Assembly: GCF_000069785.1 (NCBI RefSeq)
Contig: NC_010529.1
Span: 62,001-126,000, forward strand
DNA from: Cupriavidus taiwanensis LMG 19424
GTDB lineage: Bacteria > Pseudomonadota > Gammaproteobacteria > Burkholderiales > Burkholderiaceae
Reading direction: 5' to 3'
DNA: 64,000 nucleotides
The notes beneath the pieces were generated by a model, which did not search any database, was not told the origin of the DNA, and saw only the letters and a program-made list of their open reading frames with translations. Shown here one piece after another: positions 17,166 to 26,394 of this stretch. Made by a program: the position numbers and the translations under genes. Positions within the stretch are counted from its first letter, which is position 1, and every line of letters starts with the position of its first letter.

Positions 17166-18884
17166 ATGAATCATGCTCGCGATAAGGTTTGGCGTAGCGT
17201 TGGGGCTTTGACCGTCCTCTCAACATTGGCGATCTCGCTGGCTGGATGTGGGGGTGAAGAGAGCGCCCCATCAGTCGGTGCACCTGGCCCAACGACTGCG
17301 CAAAAGTCACCGACGGAACTGTGCGGCGAGTTGAAGGGCATTGCCATTCCAGCAGGAAATATTGGCTTGGCCTCTACGGGGGCAACGATAACTTCTGCAA
17401 CTTTGGTCGCTGCGAGCGACAGCGGCAATACGAGCGGTGAGTTCTGCAAAGTACTGGGCGGCATTCATCCCGTTGACTCTTCTGCACCCGACATCCAATT
17501 CGAAGTTGACCTTCCTACGGCATGGAACGGGAAGTCGCTCCACTTTGGCGGTGGTGGACTTGATGGAGTCATTCCTGACACGACTGGCTTCGCCGCATCG
17601 GGATTCTCGCCGTATGGCGAGCCGAGCGGTGTCCTTGCCCCGTTGGCTCGAGGCTATGTCACCTACGGTAGCGATGCTGGCCACCAGGCAGCCAATGACT
17701 TCGTCGGGACCTTCGCGTCAAACGATGAGGCACTAGCAAACTATGCAGGAAGCCACATAAAAAAGACGCACGACGTCGCGACGTTTCTGATGAAGACGCG
17801 ATATGGGCAATCCGCGAGCCAGAGCTACTTCATTGGGGGATCTGGAGGAGGTCGGATGGGGCTCGTTGCGGCCCAAAAGTATGCGTCTGATTACGATGGC
17901 GTCATCGCCAGCTATCCTGCGTCCGGGCTGCTTGGTCTCTCATTCCAGATGGGGCGAATTTCGCAAGCCTCCCTCTCACCCGGCGGGTTTATCAATGCCG
18001 CTAAGGGCAAGGTCTTGCGAGACGCGGTCATGTCGCAGTGCGATACCCTTGATGGGGTAGCGGATGGTGTCATCAGCAATCCAGGCGCGTGCGGATTTGA
18101 CGCGGCTACACTGCGCTGTCCAGGCGGTGCAGACACTGGAGACACGTGTCTGTCGGATGCACAACTCAATACCGTGGCGACAATCGCCACGCCGCTCATC
18201 ACTACCTTCGACTTCGCGAATGGTATTCGAACCATCCCGGGCTACAAAGTACTTGCTGGTGCCGACTTTTGGGGGCCGCTGTATCCGTCCCTGGGTTCAT
18301 CAGCAGCGGACGCCGTTGCGGATCCGGCCACGGCTGATGTGGCAAAGGCATCGTTCTTCTATGCCTTCCCGAATGCCCTGGTGAAGTATGCAATTGCTCG
18401 CGACCCGAGCCTCGACATCCTTACCTTCGGGTTCACGAATCCCGGCGCCCTGACCGCGCGGACACAAGCGGTGAGTCAGTTGATAGACGGAACGAGCGTC
18501 AATTTCGATGCCTTCAAAAACAAAGGCGGAAAGTTGATCCTGCAACATGGGCAGGCGGACCAGTTTATTCCTGCGCAGATGTCCGTTGACTTGTACAACC
18601 GCCTGCTTGCAGCCTATGGGCAGTCCCAGCTCTCATCGTTCCTGAAGTTCTATTTGCTCCCGGGCGCAGCGCATGGCTTCGGCGGCCAATTTGAAGGGGG
18701 TTACGACAGCCTGACGGCCCTGGACTATTGGGTGACAAAAGGGGTGGAACCCCATGATCTGATCGTTACCGATGTTACTCCGCCAACTACCGGTAGAAAG
18801 CGCCCGGTATGCGAGTATCCCGCGTGGCCAAAGTATGTCGGGGGCGACCCGAACAGTGCAACAAGTTACGTCTGTACTGCTTGA
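17166..18884 (+). CDS. Tannase/feruloyl esterase-family lipoprotein
   Basis: A 572-residue alpha/beta hydrolase. It has a lipobox (SLAGC, Cys28), so it is probably membrane-anchored. Family motifs include LHFGGGGLDGVIPDT, GYVTYGSDAGHQ, the nucleophile elbow GGSGGG (Ser226), LILQHGQADQFIP with the acid residue and LPGAAHGFGG with the catalytic His. Fungal and many bacterial tannases have a Cys next to both the Ser and the His (CS-D-HC motif); here those positions are Gly and Ala, so the substrate may differ. Shine-Dalgarno aaggaga precedes the ATG. It follows a divergent TetR gene. Confidence 0.85.
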   Translation: MNHARDKVWRSVGALTVLSTLAISLAGCGGEESAPSVGAPGPTTAQKSPTELCGELKGIAIPAGNIGLASTGATITSATLVAASDSGNTSGEFCKVLGGIHPVDSSAPDIQFEVDLPTAWNGKSLHFGGGGLDGVIPDTTGFAASGFSPYGEPSGVLAPLARGYVTYGSDAGHQAANDFVGTFASNDEALANYAGSHIKKTHDVATFLMKTRYGQSASQSYFIGGSGGGRMGLVAAQKYASDYDGVIASYPASGLLGLSFQMGRISQASLSPGGFINAAKGKVLRDAVMSQCDTLDGVADGVISNPGACGFDAATLRCPGGADTGDTCLSDAQLNTVATIATPLITTFDFANGIRTIPGYKVLAGADFWGPLYPSLGSSAADAVADPATADVAKASFFYAFPNALVKYAIARDPSLDILTFGFTNPGALTARTQAVSQLIDGTSVNFDAFKNKGGKLILQHGQADQFIPAQMSVDLYNRLLAAYGQSQLSSFLKFYLLPGAAHGFGGQFEGGYDSLTALDYWVTKGVEPHDLIVTDVTPPTTGRKRPVCEYPAWPKYVGGDPNSATSYVCTA

Positions 18885-18912
18885 ACCATCGAATGCACAG
18901 GTAAAGCAACCA

Positions 18913-18941
18913 CATTGGCCCGACGTTTCGTCGGGCCAATG
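18913..18941 (+). terminator. Hairpin after the tannase-like gene
   Basis: A perfect 13-bp stem (cattggcccgacg / cgtcgggccaatg) with a three-base loop starts 29 bases after the stop codon. No T-run follows, so it may act with Rho or mainly protect the 3' end. Confidence 0.7.
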
Positions 18942-19150
18942 CATGTCGAGGATCTGGTGGTAATTGGACTTCATCCCTTGTTCCGCGCTGAGCGGAACTA
19001 AAAATAGGCCGGCTGCGCAGTTCTTGAAGGCCGAAGTAGGATTGACTTCAGCCATTCACCGCCTAGACGCGAATGGCTGAGACTGGCCGGCTACCGCCAT
19101 TGCACCACGTCATCACCTGCTTGGTGGGAATGGGGAGGGTGTGACGGGGA

Positions 19151-21086
19151 TCGCGGTAGGGACGGAGGTTACCCCCCGCCCCCCGCACAGATCCGTACGT
19201 GCAGGGCTACCGCATACGGCTCCTGCCTTGAGTCATGACGCGAAGAAGCGCTGTGTTGGGTAAGGGTGTAGAACGCGAACTGACGGTACATATGGCGCGA
19301 CCCGTCGGAGGAATCGCGCCCAGGACATTCGCCCATATTGCCCACGTCGCCGGAGGGCATGTAACCAGGCTCGGCAGACCCCAGAACGGAATCTACTTAA
19401 TCGCAGGTTGTTGCCCGGGACGGCGTGATAGTTGAAGTAGCCCTGCATCACACGGCGTAGCCATGTGCCGACCACTGCGATCGGTTCGTGCCGGCGCCGG
19501 TACAGCGCCTGCCGCAGTGCCTTGAGTGTGGCACGCATCCGCTTGCTCGATGTCAACCGCCTGACGATGAAACCGCCATTCGACCGCTTGGTCGCGCAAA
19601 TGTGCGTGAACCCAAGAAAGTCAAACGTCTGCGGCCGGCCCAAGCCAGCGCGCTTGCGTAGGCTGGCCGCGTAGCGACCAAACTGCAACACTCGCGTCTT
19701 CTGTTCGTTGAGCGACAGCCCGAACTGAGCAAATCGTGCCTTTAAGGCCTCCAGGAATCGCGAGGCATCAGCCTCGGCCTCGAAGCCCACAACGCTATCG
19801 TCAGCATATCGCACGACGATCACGTCACCCTTAGCGTCGCGGCGACGCCATCGCTGGAGCCATAAGTCAAAGACGTAGTGCAGGTAGATGTTCGCGAGCA
19901 GCGGTGAGATCACCGCCCCCTGTGGGGTACCTACCCGTATTTCCGTCTTCGCCCCGTTCTCGATGACGCCGGCCGTCAGCCACTTGCGGATGAGCCGCAG
20001 CAGGCGCTTATCCGCAATTCGGTGCTCAAGGAACCGCATCATCCACCCGTGGTCGACCGTGTCGAAGAACGAGCGAATATCTGCGTCGAGCACCCAGTTC
20101 ACTTTCTTCCAATGCAGCCCCACCCACAGCGCATCAAGCGCTTGGTGCTGGCCACGTCCGGGCCGGAACCCGTAGGAAAACCCAAGGAAGTCGGACTCGT
20201 AGATTGGTGTGAGCACTGTCACCACCGCTTGCTGGACGATCTTGTCCTCCAGCGCAGCGATGCCTAGCGGACGCTGTTTGCCGTCCGCTTTGGGTATGTA
20301 CACTCGCCTTGATGGCAGGGCACGGTAGCGGCCAGCTTGCACCGCGTCCCAGAGCTTGCCTATCCGCTCGACCAAGCATTCCTCGTAGTCGTGCCATGTC
20401 ACTCCATCAACCCCGGCCGCCGCCGACTTCTTCAAATGCATGAAGCTGTCGATCAGCAATCGCGGCGTGATGTGGTGCATCAGCGCGGTGAACTGCACCT
20501 TCTTGCCCGATGCCTTTTGGGCACAGGCTGCTTCGCGTACGCCGTTCAACCCCGTCGACGCGCGGGACCGGCTCTGTGTCCGGGGCGCGGGAGATTGTTC
20601 GGCGTTCCTCTTGGCTGCTCGCCTTCCCTCCCGATCCTCCGCAGACGCCGGCTTTGCGGCCGCGTCGTTGTTCGGATCGTTCCTCGGTACTACGCAAGCA
20701 TCTGACTTCTCGCCAGCGTCGATGTCGGGCGTACGGCCATCGGCCTTCCCCGACCCGCCCACCGCCAGCTGCTCGGTGGGCACTGGCGAGATCTCCCAGT
20801 TCCTGTGCAGAGAGCTTCTGTGCATGCTCAGGGTCTTCGACCGCGTGGAGCCCGCCGAGAACTCGCGTTTAGCGCCCTCGACGATGTTGCCTTCCGCTTC
20901 GATCAACAGCGTCGGCGCTCCAGACAGAATGATTTCGCGGCTCAATGGCTGGCCTGCACTCTCCCCTGTCAACGCTTCGGCTGCACCCTCGCGGGTGCCG
21001 CCGCATGACTCGGGGCCAGGGTGGTTCGCTATTCCTTTCCTGTATCGAACTTTCATCGACTACTCTCTGCCAGTCTCCTGGCGCAC
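19151..21086 (-). mobile_element. Group II intron (about 1.94 kb) with maturase gene
   Basis: On the minus strand the intron starts with the consensus GTGCGCC at 21086 and ends just before CCCC at 19150. A domain V-like hairpin lies at about 19165-19232 (gagccgtatgcgg ... cacgtacgg). Rejoining the flanks gives a continuous transposon terminal repeat (AAGTACGATTA + CCCC), which supports both boundaries. The encoded reverse transcriptase lacks an obvious endonuclease domain. Confidence 0.85.
19233..20825 (-). CDS. ltrA: Group II intron reverse transcriptase/maturase
   Basis: A protein of about 530 residues that splices its intron and copies it into DNA. Reverse transcriptase motifs are clear: VYIPKADGKQRPLGIAALEDKIVQQA, FRPGRGQHQAL, WVLDADIRSFFDTVDH, GTPQGAVISPLLANIYLHY and the catalytic VVRYADDSVVGFE. 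The maturase domain follows with FDFLGFTHI and the PYPTQRFF C-terminus. No HNH endonuclease is visible, so mobility probably uses nascent DNA strands. The frame is open to 21056, but that part overlaps ribozyme domain I; the Met at 20825 is a cautious choice. Confidence 0.9.
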   Translation of the reverse strand: MHRSSLHRNWEISPVPTEQLAVGGSGKADGRTPDIDAGEKSDACVVPRNDPNNDAAAKPASAEDREGRRAAKRNAEQSPAPRTQSRSRASTGLNGVREAACAQKASGKKVQFTALMHHITPRLLIDSFMHLKKSAAAGVDGVTWHDYEECLVERIGKLWDAVQAGRYRALPSRRVYIPKADGKQRPLGIAALEDKIVQQAVVTVLTPIYESDFLGFSYGFRPGRGQHQALDALWVGLHWKKVNWVLDADIRSFFDTVDHGWMMRFLEHRIADKRLLRLIRKWLTAGVIENGAKTEIRVGTPQGAVISPLLANIYLHYVFDLWLQRWRRRDAKGDVIVVRYADDSVVGFEAEADASRFLEALKARFAQFGLSLNEQKTRVLQFGRYAASLRKRAGLGRPQTFDFLGFTHICATKRSNGGFIVRRLTSSKRMRATLKALRQALYRRRHEPIAVVGTWLRRVMQGYFNYHAVPGNNLRLSRFRSGVCRAWLHALRRRGQYGRMSWARFLRRVAPYVPSVRVLHPYPTQRFFAS

Positions 21087-21118
21087 TAATCGTACTTTTC
21101 GTGCAAAATCTGGCGGTT
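21087..21118. repeat. Tn3-family terminal inverted repeat, inner part
   Basis: The stretch taatcgtacttttcgtgc followed by aaaatctggcggtttcc matches the end at 59609 onward with a few differences. The four outermost bases (gggg) are at 19147-19150 on the other side of the group II intron. Confidence 0.75.
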
Positions 21119-22222
21119 TCCCCGAAAGCCTTTGTCCACAACGCTTTCCGACAAGCCCACACTTGTTGACGGCTACGAATGAGAGGAGGGCGTAACATAT
21201 GCGCCCGCGATTCGTATCGCGCCATCTCGATGGGGGCAAGAGATGCCGGGCTTGGGATTTCGCTATGTGGGAAGGGACCGGTTGCCGACGCGGTTGTCGG
21301 ATTTCGATGTGGAGCGATATTTCGCACTGACCGACAGCGACGTCGCAGCGCTCAATGAGCGCTTTCGTCCCGACCGGCGCGCTGGGGCGGCCATCCAACT
21401 GGTATTCCTGCGCGCAAGTGGGCATAGCCTCGGCCAAGTCAGTACGCTGCCGCGCCAGTTGCTCCACTACATCGGCCAGCGGCTCGGTTTGACGACGCCG
21501 ACCATTGCATCGCTTCGGACCCTATATCGCCGGTACAAAACGCTCTATGACCACCTGATCTGGGCCTGACGGCATCTGGGGTTGAAGTCAATCGGCCCGG
21601 ACCAATGGGCAGGCCTCGAAGCATGGATGCGCAAAAATGCCAAGGAGTCGCTCACGCTCGACGAACTACTCCAGCACGCGAACTGCTGGCTGTACGAACG
21701 AAGGATTCTGATTCCCGCCGACCGGACGTTGCGAGATCTCGGACGATCGGTCTGGGCTGAGACCGAGCGCGACACGCTCGCCCTGATCGAGGCGACCGTC
21801 CCTGAGACGCAACTGAGGCGCGCCGATGCAGCGCTATCGAGCCAACACGACGCCGCAGACATGACCGTTCTCGACTGGCTCAAGACGCCGCCGGCCCGGC
21901 ACAGTCCGACGACGATCACCGAAACGCTGGAAAAGATTCGGTTTCTCAAGGAGATCGGTGTACACACATGGACGCTGGACACCGTGCCGATCGATAAGCA
22001 GCGTGCGTGGGCACAGCGGATTCAGGCGCGCCGTCCGGTGAAGACCCGCGAGCTCAAAGGGTCGGCGCGCACTCTTGAGCTGGTATTTTTCCTGCGCGTG
22101 ACGCTGCTCGAGTTGACCGATTCTCTGCTCTATCAAATAGGGCGCCGCGTTTCCGATCTGGTTCGGCACGCCTACAACAAGACCACAACGAAACAGGCTC
22201 GCTCTTCTGTTGAATATCGACA

Positions 22223-22230
22223 ACAACTGG
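22223..22230. repeat. Target-site duplication of the IS903-type element, left
   Basis: ACAACTGG directly precedes the element and is repeated at 23361-23368. Removing the element and one repeat restores tnpA codons (YRQQLVVIK). IS903-group elements usually make 9 bp; only 8 are identical here. Confidence 0.8.
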
Positions 22231-23360
22231 GGCGTTGTTGCATAAATCCGGGGTCGGTTGGGCTGACGTTTACGCGCAACGGCTGGAACGCTGGCTCTGT
22301 TAACTTCTGACGATGCGGCGTAGTGTCTTGGATTTTTTCCGGGACGATGCGCAAGGACAACCGACAGCAAGCCGAGCCCAAGGGGGTCTACCGCGTCAAG
22401 AACTGGGCGCAGTACAACAAGGGGCTGATAGCCCGAGGAGACGTGACGATGTGGGTCGAAGAGAGCTTGCTCGTGCCACCGGCTAAAGCCCAGTCGCCCA
22501 AGCGTGGCCACCCGCTCGTCTATACGGATGCGCTGATCCAGGGTCTGCTCGGTCTCAAGCAGGTGTTCCACCTGCCGCTGCGCGCGCTGCAAGGCTTCGC
22601 GCAGAGCTTGCGCACCCTGGCCTTCCCAACATTGCCAGTGCCGAACTACACGACATTGAGCCGCCGCGCGCAAAATCTGAACGTCGTGCTGCCCGCCTCT
22701 CGTACCGGCGAGTCGCTGCATCTGGTGATCGACAGCACTGGACTGAAGCTTTACGGCGACGGCGAGTGGAAGGTTCGCAAGCACGGTTGGTCCAAGCGCC
22801 GGACTTGGCGCAAGGTCCATCTCGCCATGGACGCGAACACCGGCCAAATCCGTGCCGCGCTGATGACCCATCAGGACGTTGGCGATGGCGAAGTGTTGGC
22901 CGACCTGCTCGATCAAATCCCCGCTGATACACCGATCGATACCATCGGAGGCGACGGCGCTTACGACAGCAAGCCGTGCCACGCGGCGATTGCCGCGCGG
23001 GATGCACAGCCCTCGATTCCACCACGCGATGGAGCGAAGCCATGGTCCGAAAGTACGCCGGGTGCAGCCTGGCGTAACGAGGCCATCGATGTCATCGAGA
23101 AGAGCAGTCGACGCGAATGGAAAGCCGCCAGCGGCTATCACCGGCGCTCGCTGGCAGAGACCCTGATGTACCGCCTCAAGACGCTGACGGGACACAGTCT
23201 GTGGGCACGCGAAATCGGGTCGCAGGCCACCGAAGTGGCCATCCGTGCGGGCGTGCTCAACCGCATGGTCGCGCTCGCTCGCCCGCAATCCGTCTGTATC
23301 GCCTGAGTTCAGCCTCACCGAGGAGCCCCTGTTTTCAATCTCGATTTATGCAACAACGCC
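22231..23360 (+). mobile_element. IS5-family element, IS903 group (1130 bp, complete)
   Basis: The ends are perfect 18-bp inverted repeats (ggcgttgttgcataaatc at 22231, its complement ending at 23360), like the ends of IS903-group elements. It holds one transposase gene and interrupts the Tn3-family tnpA. Confidence 0.93.
22350..23306 (+). CDS. IS903-group (IS5 family) transposase
   Basis: A 318-residue DDE transposase. Recognisable parts are WAQYNKGLIARGDVTMWV near the start, the first Asp in HLVIDSTGLKLYGDGEWKVRKHG, the second Asp in DTIGGDGAYDSKPCH, and the Glu near the end in YHRRSLAETLMYRLKTLTG. The start at 22350 is the usual family start; the frame is open 27 bases further. The gene is intact and fills its element. 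Confidence 0.92.
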   Translation, partial: RKDNRQQAEPKGVYRVKNWAQYNKGLIARGDVTMWVEESLLVPPAKAQSPKRGHPLVYTDALIQGLLGLKQVFHLPLRALQGFAQSLRTLAFPTLPVPNYTTLSRRAQNLNVVLPASRTGESLHLVIDSTGLKLYGDGEWKVRKHGWSKRRTWRKVHLAMDANTGQIRAALMTHQDVGDGEVLADLLDQIPADTPIDTIGGDGAYDSKPCHAAIAARDAQPSIPPRDGAKPWSESTPGAAWRNEAIDVIEKSSRREWKAASGYHRRSLAETLMYRLKTLTGHSLWAREIGSQATEVAIRAGVLNRMVALARPQSVCIA

Positions 23361-23368
23361 ACAACTGG
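23361..23368. repeat. Target-site duplication of the IS903-type element, right
   Basis: Second copy of ACAACTGG, next to the right end of the element. Confidence 0.8.
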
Positions 23369-24661
23369 TCGTGATCAAAGCGCTCGTTCATGACAACACG
23401 CGCCCGGCAGAAGTCCGACTTGCAGAGATAGGAGCACTTCTTGGGGAGCTACCGGACAAGCCTCCAGCCAGCCATGCGGCCAGCGTGCGCGAAACGCTGA
23501 CTGATGATTACCGACGCATCCGTAGTCTCCTTGCACCCCTATGTGAACTGGAATTCTCGGGTCGGGACACAGAACCTAGCCTACAGCAACTCGAGCTTAT
23601 CGCCAGGCTGCGCGATGACGGCGCGACGGAGTTGCCCATTGAACACGGCGTCCCGATTAGCGCCAACTGGCGCGCTTTGGTCGACTGCGACGATCGAAAG
23701 CGTGCACTGCACGCTCTGGAAGCCTCCGCGATCACGAGCTTGCGCAAAGATCTGCGCCGCGGGTCGGTGTGGATCAACCACAGTCTGTCCTTTCGTGAAC
23801 GTGACCAGATGTTGATTCCACCGTCAGAATGGGAGTCCGAGCGAGACCGGCACCTATCATTATTGGGTCTACCAGCTACCGCGGATCCCTTTCTCGAGCG
23901 ATTGACTGAGAATTTGAAGGCCAGTCTCGCCGCGCTGGAGGAGGCTCGCGAAGCCGGACGCGTGACAATCGGCAAGGATGGCGCTCTGCACCTCTCGACA
24001 CTTGAGGCGCTACCGACGGACGGGATACCGAGGCGCACACGAGACCTGCTGTTCAAGGCGATCGGCGCAGCTCAGTTTGCGGATCTCATGATGGAGGTGG
24101 ATGTCCACACGGGATTTAGCGAAGTACTGCTGGCGCGGAAGGCACGCGATGCCAAAGAACTTGTCTCGCTCTACGGCGCGCTGATGGCACACGGCACCGA
24201 GATCGATGCGAAAGGCGTTGCCGCCATGATTCAGCAAGTCGATGCTGCGGCGATTTCGAACACAATGCGTGTGCTCGAAATGTCGGGCCGGCTGTCGCGC
24301 GCCAACGCGCGCGTGGTCGAGTTTCAACGTACGCACCCCATTACAGAGTTGTGGGGAACTGGCCAGCGAGCCTCGAGCGACTCGATGAGCCTGGATACAT
24401 CACCTCATCTGTTTTACGCTCGTGTCGACCCGCGTAGGCGCACCCATGCAGTAGGTATCTACACGCACGTCCTGGACCAGCATGGCATCGTGTACAACCA
24501 GCCCATCGTCCTTAACGAGCGCCAGGCGGGGGTTGCAATCGAAGGGGCAGTGCGCCACAGCGACACGCGCGAGGACGGCGGCCTGCTCGCGCTTGCCGTT
24601 GATACGCATGGGTATACGAACGTGGGAATGGCTGTGTCGAAGCTGCTCGGCTTCGATCTAT

Positions 24662-25987
24662 CAGGCTGCTGAAGTACTCATCGCGCTAGCGATGAGTTTT
24701 CCCCGCAAGGCTGGGAGCGCTGTTTTTCACAATCCGGAAGCCGGACGTCACTGCCTCGGCTTTTTCCGCGTTTTGGCGCCCATTCCGGCCTCATTAGCGC
24801 GATTACTGCAACTGCGGACGGATTTGTCCCAGCGAGCGCATGCGCACGAGGTGGTAGGCGGCCATGCTCAGCACAAACATCTGATCGACTTTCTTCAGAC
24901 CGCGCACCATCACCTGACGCATGCGCCCCACGGTCTTGACCCACCCGAAGCCCTGTTCGATCAGCTTGCGCTTTTGTTGCGAGACGGCATAACCGGCGCT
25001 GGAAGCAATGGCATCAGCAACGGCCGAGCGACGACCCGATGTGTTCTGCGCCACGTGGGGCGTCACCTTCATTTCCAGGCAGGCCTCAATGAACTCGTGC
25101 GCGTCATAGCCCTTGTCCGCGCCCACGGTGACTTCCACATTCAGGTCTTCAATCACCTGCCTGGCATCGTTAAGCATGACCTTTGCGGCCTCCCGCTCGG
25201 CGTGTCCGTCCGCCTTGGTCACCATGGCGCTAACCACCAGGCCATGGCGGTTGTCGCTCAGGGTATGACCCATGTAGCGCAGCTCACTGGATGTCTTGCC
25301 CTTGCGGTAGAGCTTGGCATCGGGATCGGTCTTGGATTCGTGTGTCTCGTTGCTGCGCTTGCGACCTTTGAAGCTGCCGCCGGCGTCATCGTCTTGGTCG
25401 TCGCCATCCTTGCGCACGAAGCTCTTGTGGCCTGCCCACGCCTGTATCAGCGTGCCGTCCACGCTGAAGTGCTCACCCGACAGCCAGTTCTTCTTCTGCG
25501 CGATGGCCAGCACCTCGTTGAAAAACTGGATCACCGCATCATGCTTGATCAGTCGCTCGCGGTTCTTGGTGAAGACCGTGGGCACCCAAACTGAGTCGTC
25601 CATCGACAGCCCGATGAACCAGCGAAACAGCAGGTTGTATTGCGTCTGCTCCATGAGCTGGCGCTCAGAGCGAATGCTGTAGAGCACCTGCAGCAGCATG
25701 GCCCGCAGCAACTTCTCCGGCGCGATACTGGGGCGGCCACCCTTGATATCGGCCTCGTACATCTGCGCGAACAGCCGGTCCATCTTCACCAGCGCCTGGT
25801 TGGCCATAGTCCGGATCGAGCGCAGCGGATGGGACTGCGGCACGAAATCCTCCAGCCTCCGCATAGTGAACAAGCTTCCCGTGAAGGTATCTGCGCCGCG
25901 CATGAATGTGGGATTGGATGGGATCCTCAAAGCAACGCTTCAGCCAGTCGTCGCGCTGACGTCCGCTGGAGGTATTTCAGCGGCCTG
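24662..25987 (-). mobile_element. IS5-family element with DUF772 transposase
   Basis: One transposase gene is flanked by imperfect inverted repeats: caggctgctgaagtac at 24662 and, on the minus strand from 25987, caggccgctgaaatac. It stands exactly where Tn3 tnpA breaks off. The right flank is not tnpA, so a deletion next to the element is likely. I found no convincing target-site duplication. Confidence 0.75.
24803..25903 (-). CDS. IS5-family transposase (DUF772 + DDE)
   Basis: A 366-residue transposase. The N-terminal DUF772 region reads FVPQSHPLRSIRTMANQAL to YNLLFRWFIGLSMDDSVW. The DDE core shows HFSVDGTLIQAWAGHKSF for the first Asp, VTVGADKGYDAHEFIEAC for the second and RKLIEQGFGWVKTVGRMRQ for the Glu. 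An acidic and basic insertion (GDDQDDDAGGSFKGRKRSN) lies between the first two. It appears intact. The start could also be 25930. Confidence 0.9.
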   Translation of the reverse strand: MRGADTFTGSLFTMRRLEDFVPQSHPLRSIRTMANQALVKMDRLFAQMYEADIKGGRPSIAPEKLLRAMLLQVLYSIRSERQLMEQTQYNLLFRWFIGLSMDDSVWVPTVFTKNRERLIKHDAVIQFFNEVLAIAQKKNWLSGEHFSVDGTLIQAWAGHKSFVRKDGDDQDDDAGGSFKGRKRSNETHESKTDPDAKLYRKGKTSSELRYMGHTLSDNRHGLVVSAMVTKADGHAEREAAKVMLNDARQVIEDLNVEVTVGADKGYDAHEFIEACLEMKVTPHVAQNTSGRRSAVADAIASSAGYAVSQQKRKLIEQGFGWVKTVGRMRQVMVRGLKKVDQMFVLSMAAYHLVRMRSLGQIRPQLQ

Positions 25988-26394
25988 TTAAGGGTGGTCA
26001 CCTTGCGCCAGGCGCAGTCGCGGTTATGCATTCGACAGACTCCTGATCAGGCAAATTGGTGATCATTCAGGGATATCCGGGTAACAAAGGACTGCCATTT
26101 TGCGAGCGCAGCTTGCACCGCTTCGTCGTGCGCAAATGCGCGAGGTCGTTACGGGGCGCGATCGCCAAAACCGTGAGCGAGCTATTGGCCATCAGTGACG
26201 AAGAGATCGGCATCATCCGGAAGAACCAGCGGTTAGTCTCGCAACTTGGTAGACCGGCCACCATGAGGCGCACCCTGTTTCCGAAAGTTGGCTCTCTGGT
26301 GCCTTTTTTGGACATTCATTCAAATTGGGCTCCCTGGCAATCATGAAAAAAGCGCCACGTCATTGACGGTACGCCGCTCTGGATGCGCCGTGGC
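25988..26394. other. No recognised gene
   Basis: This 400-base gap between the IS element and ligD holds one open frame (26056-26346, plus strand, 96 codons) with no family I know and no good ribosome-binding site. A short palindromic stretch near 26345 lies after the ligD stop. Confidence 0.5.

Larger units (their letters stand above)
19147..24661 (+). mobile_element. Tn3-family transposon 1, truncated remnant
   Basis: The outer end is gggg at 19147-19150. The rest of the terminal repeat resumes at 21087 (taatcgtacttttcgtgc...), because a group II intron separates the two parts. The repeat matches the end of the second Tn3-family element at 59605. Inside is tnpA, with a nonsense codon and an IS903-type insertion. 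The right end is lost at about 24661, where tnpA breaks off at an IS5-family element. Confidence 0.85.
21243..24661 (+). pseudogene. tnpA: Tn3-family transposase TnpA, broken
   Basis: The N-terminal domain starts at 21243 (FRYVGRDRLPTRLSDFDVERYFALT). A TGA at 21567-21569 interrupts the frame (DHLIWA stop RHLGLKS) where tryptophan would be one base change away. An IS903-type element splits the gene at 22230/23361. The gene then continues in frame (QLVVIKALVHDN) through TELWGTGQRASSDSM and AVDTHGYTNVGMAVSKLLGFDL, then stops at the junction near 24661. Compared with the TnpA at 62526, about 240 C-terminal residues are missing, including part of the DDE core. Confidence 0.9.

Noticed and set aside
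21834..23318. Minus-strand frame of 494 codons opposite tnpA and the IS903-type transposase
   Set aside because: It crosses the IS junction, so it cannot be an inherited gene; it is antisense to two recognised transposases.
24482..25594. Plus-strand frame of 370 codons at the end of tnpA
   Set aside because: It spans the junction of tnpA and the IS5-family element and is antisense to that transposase.
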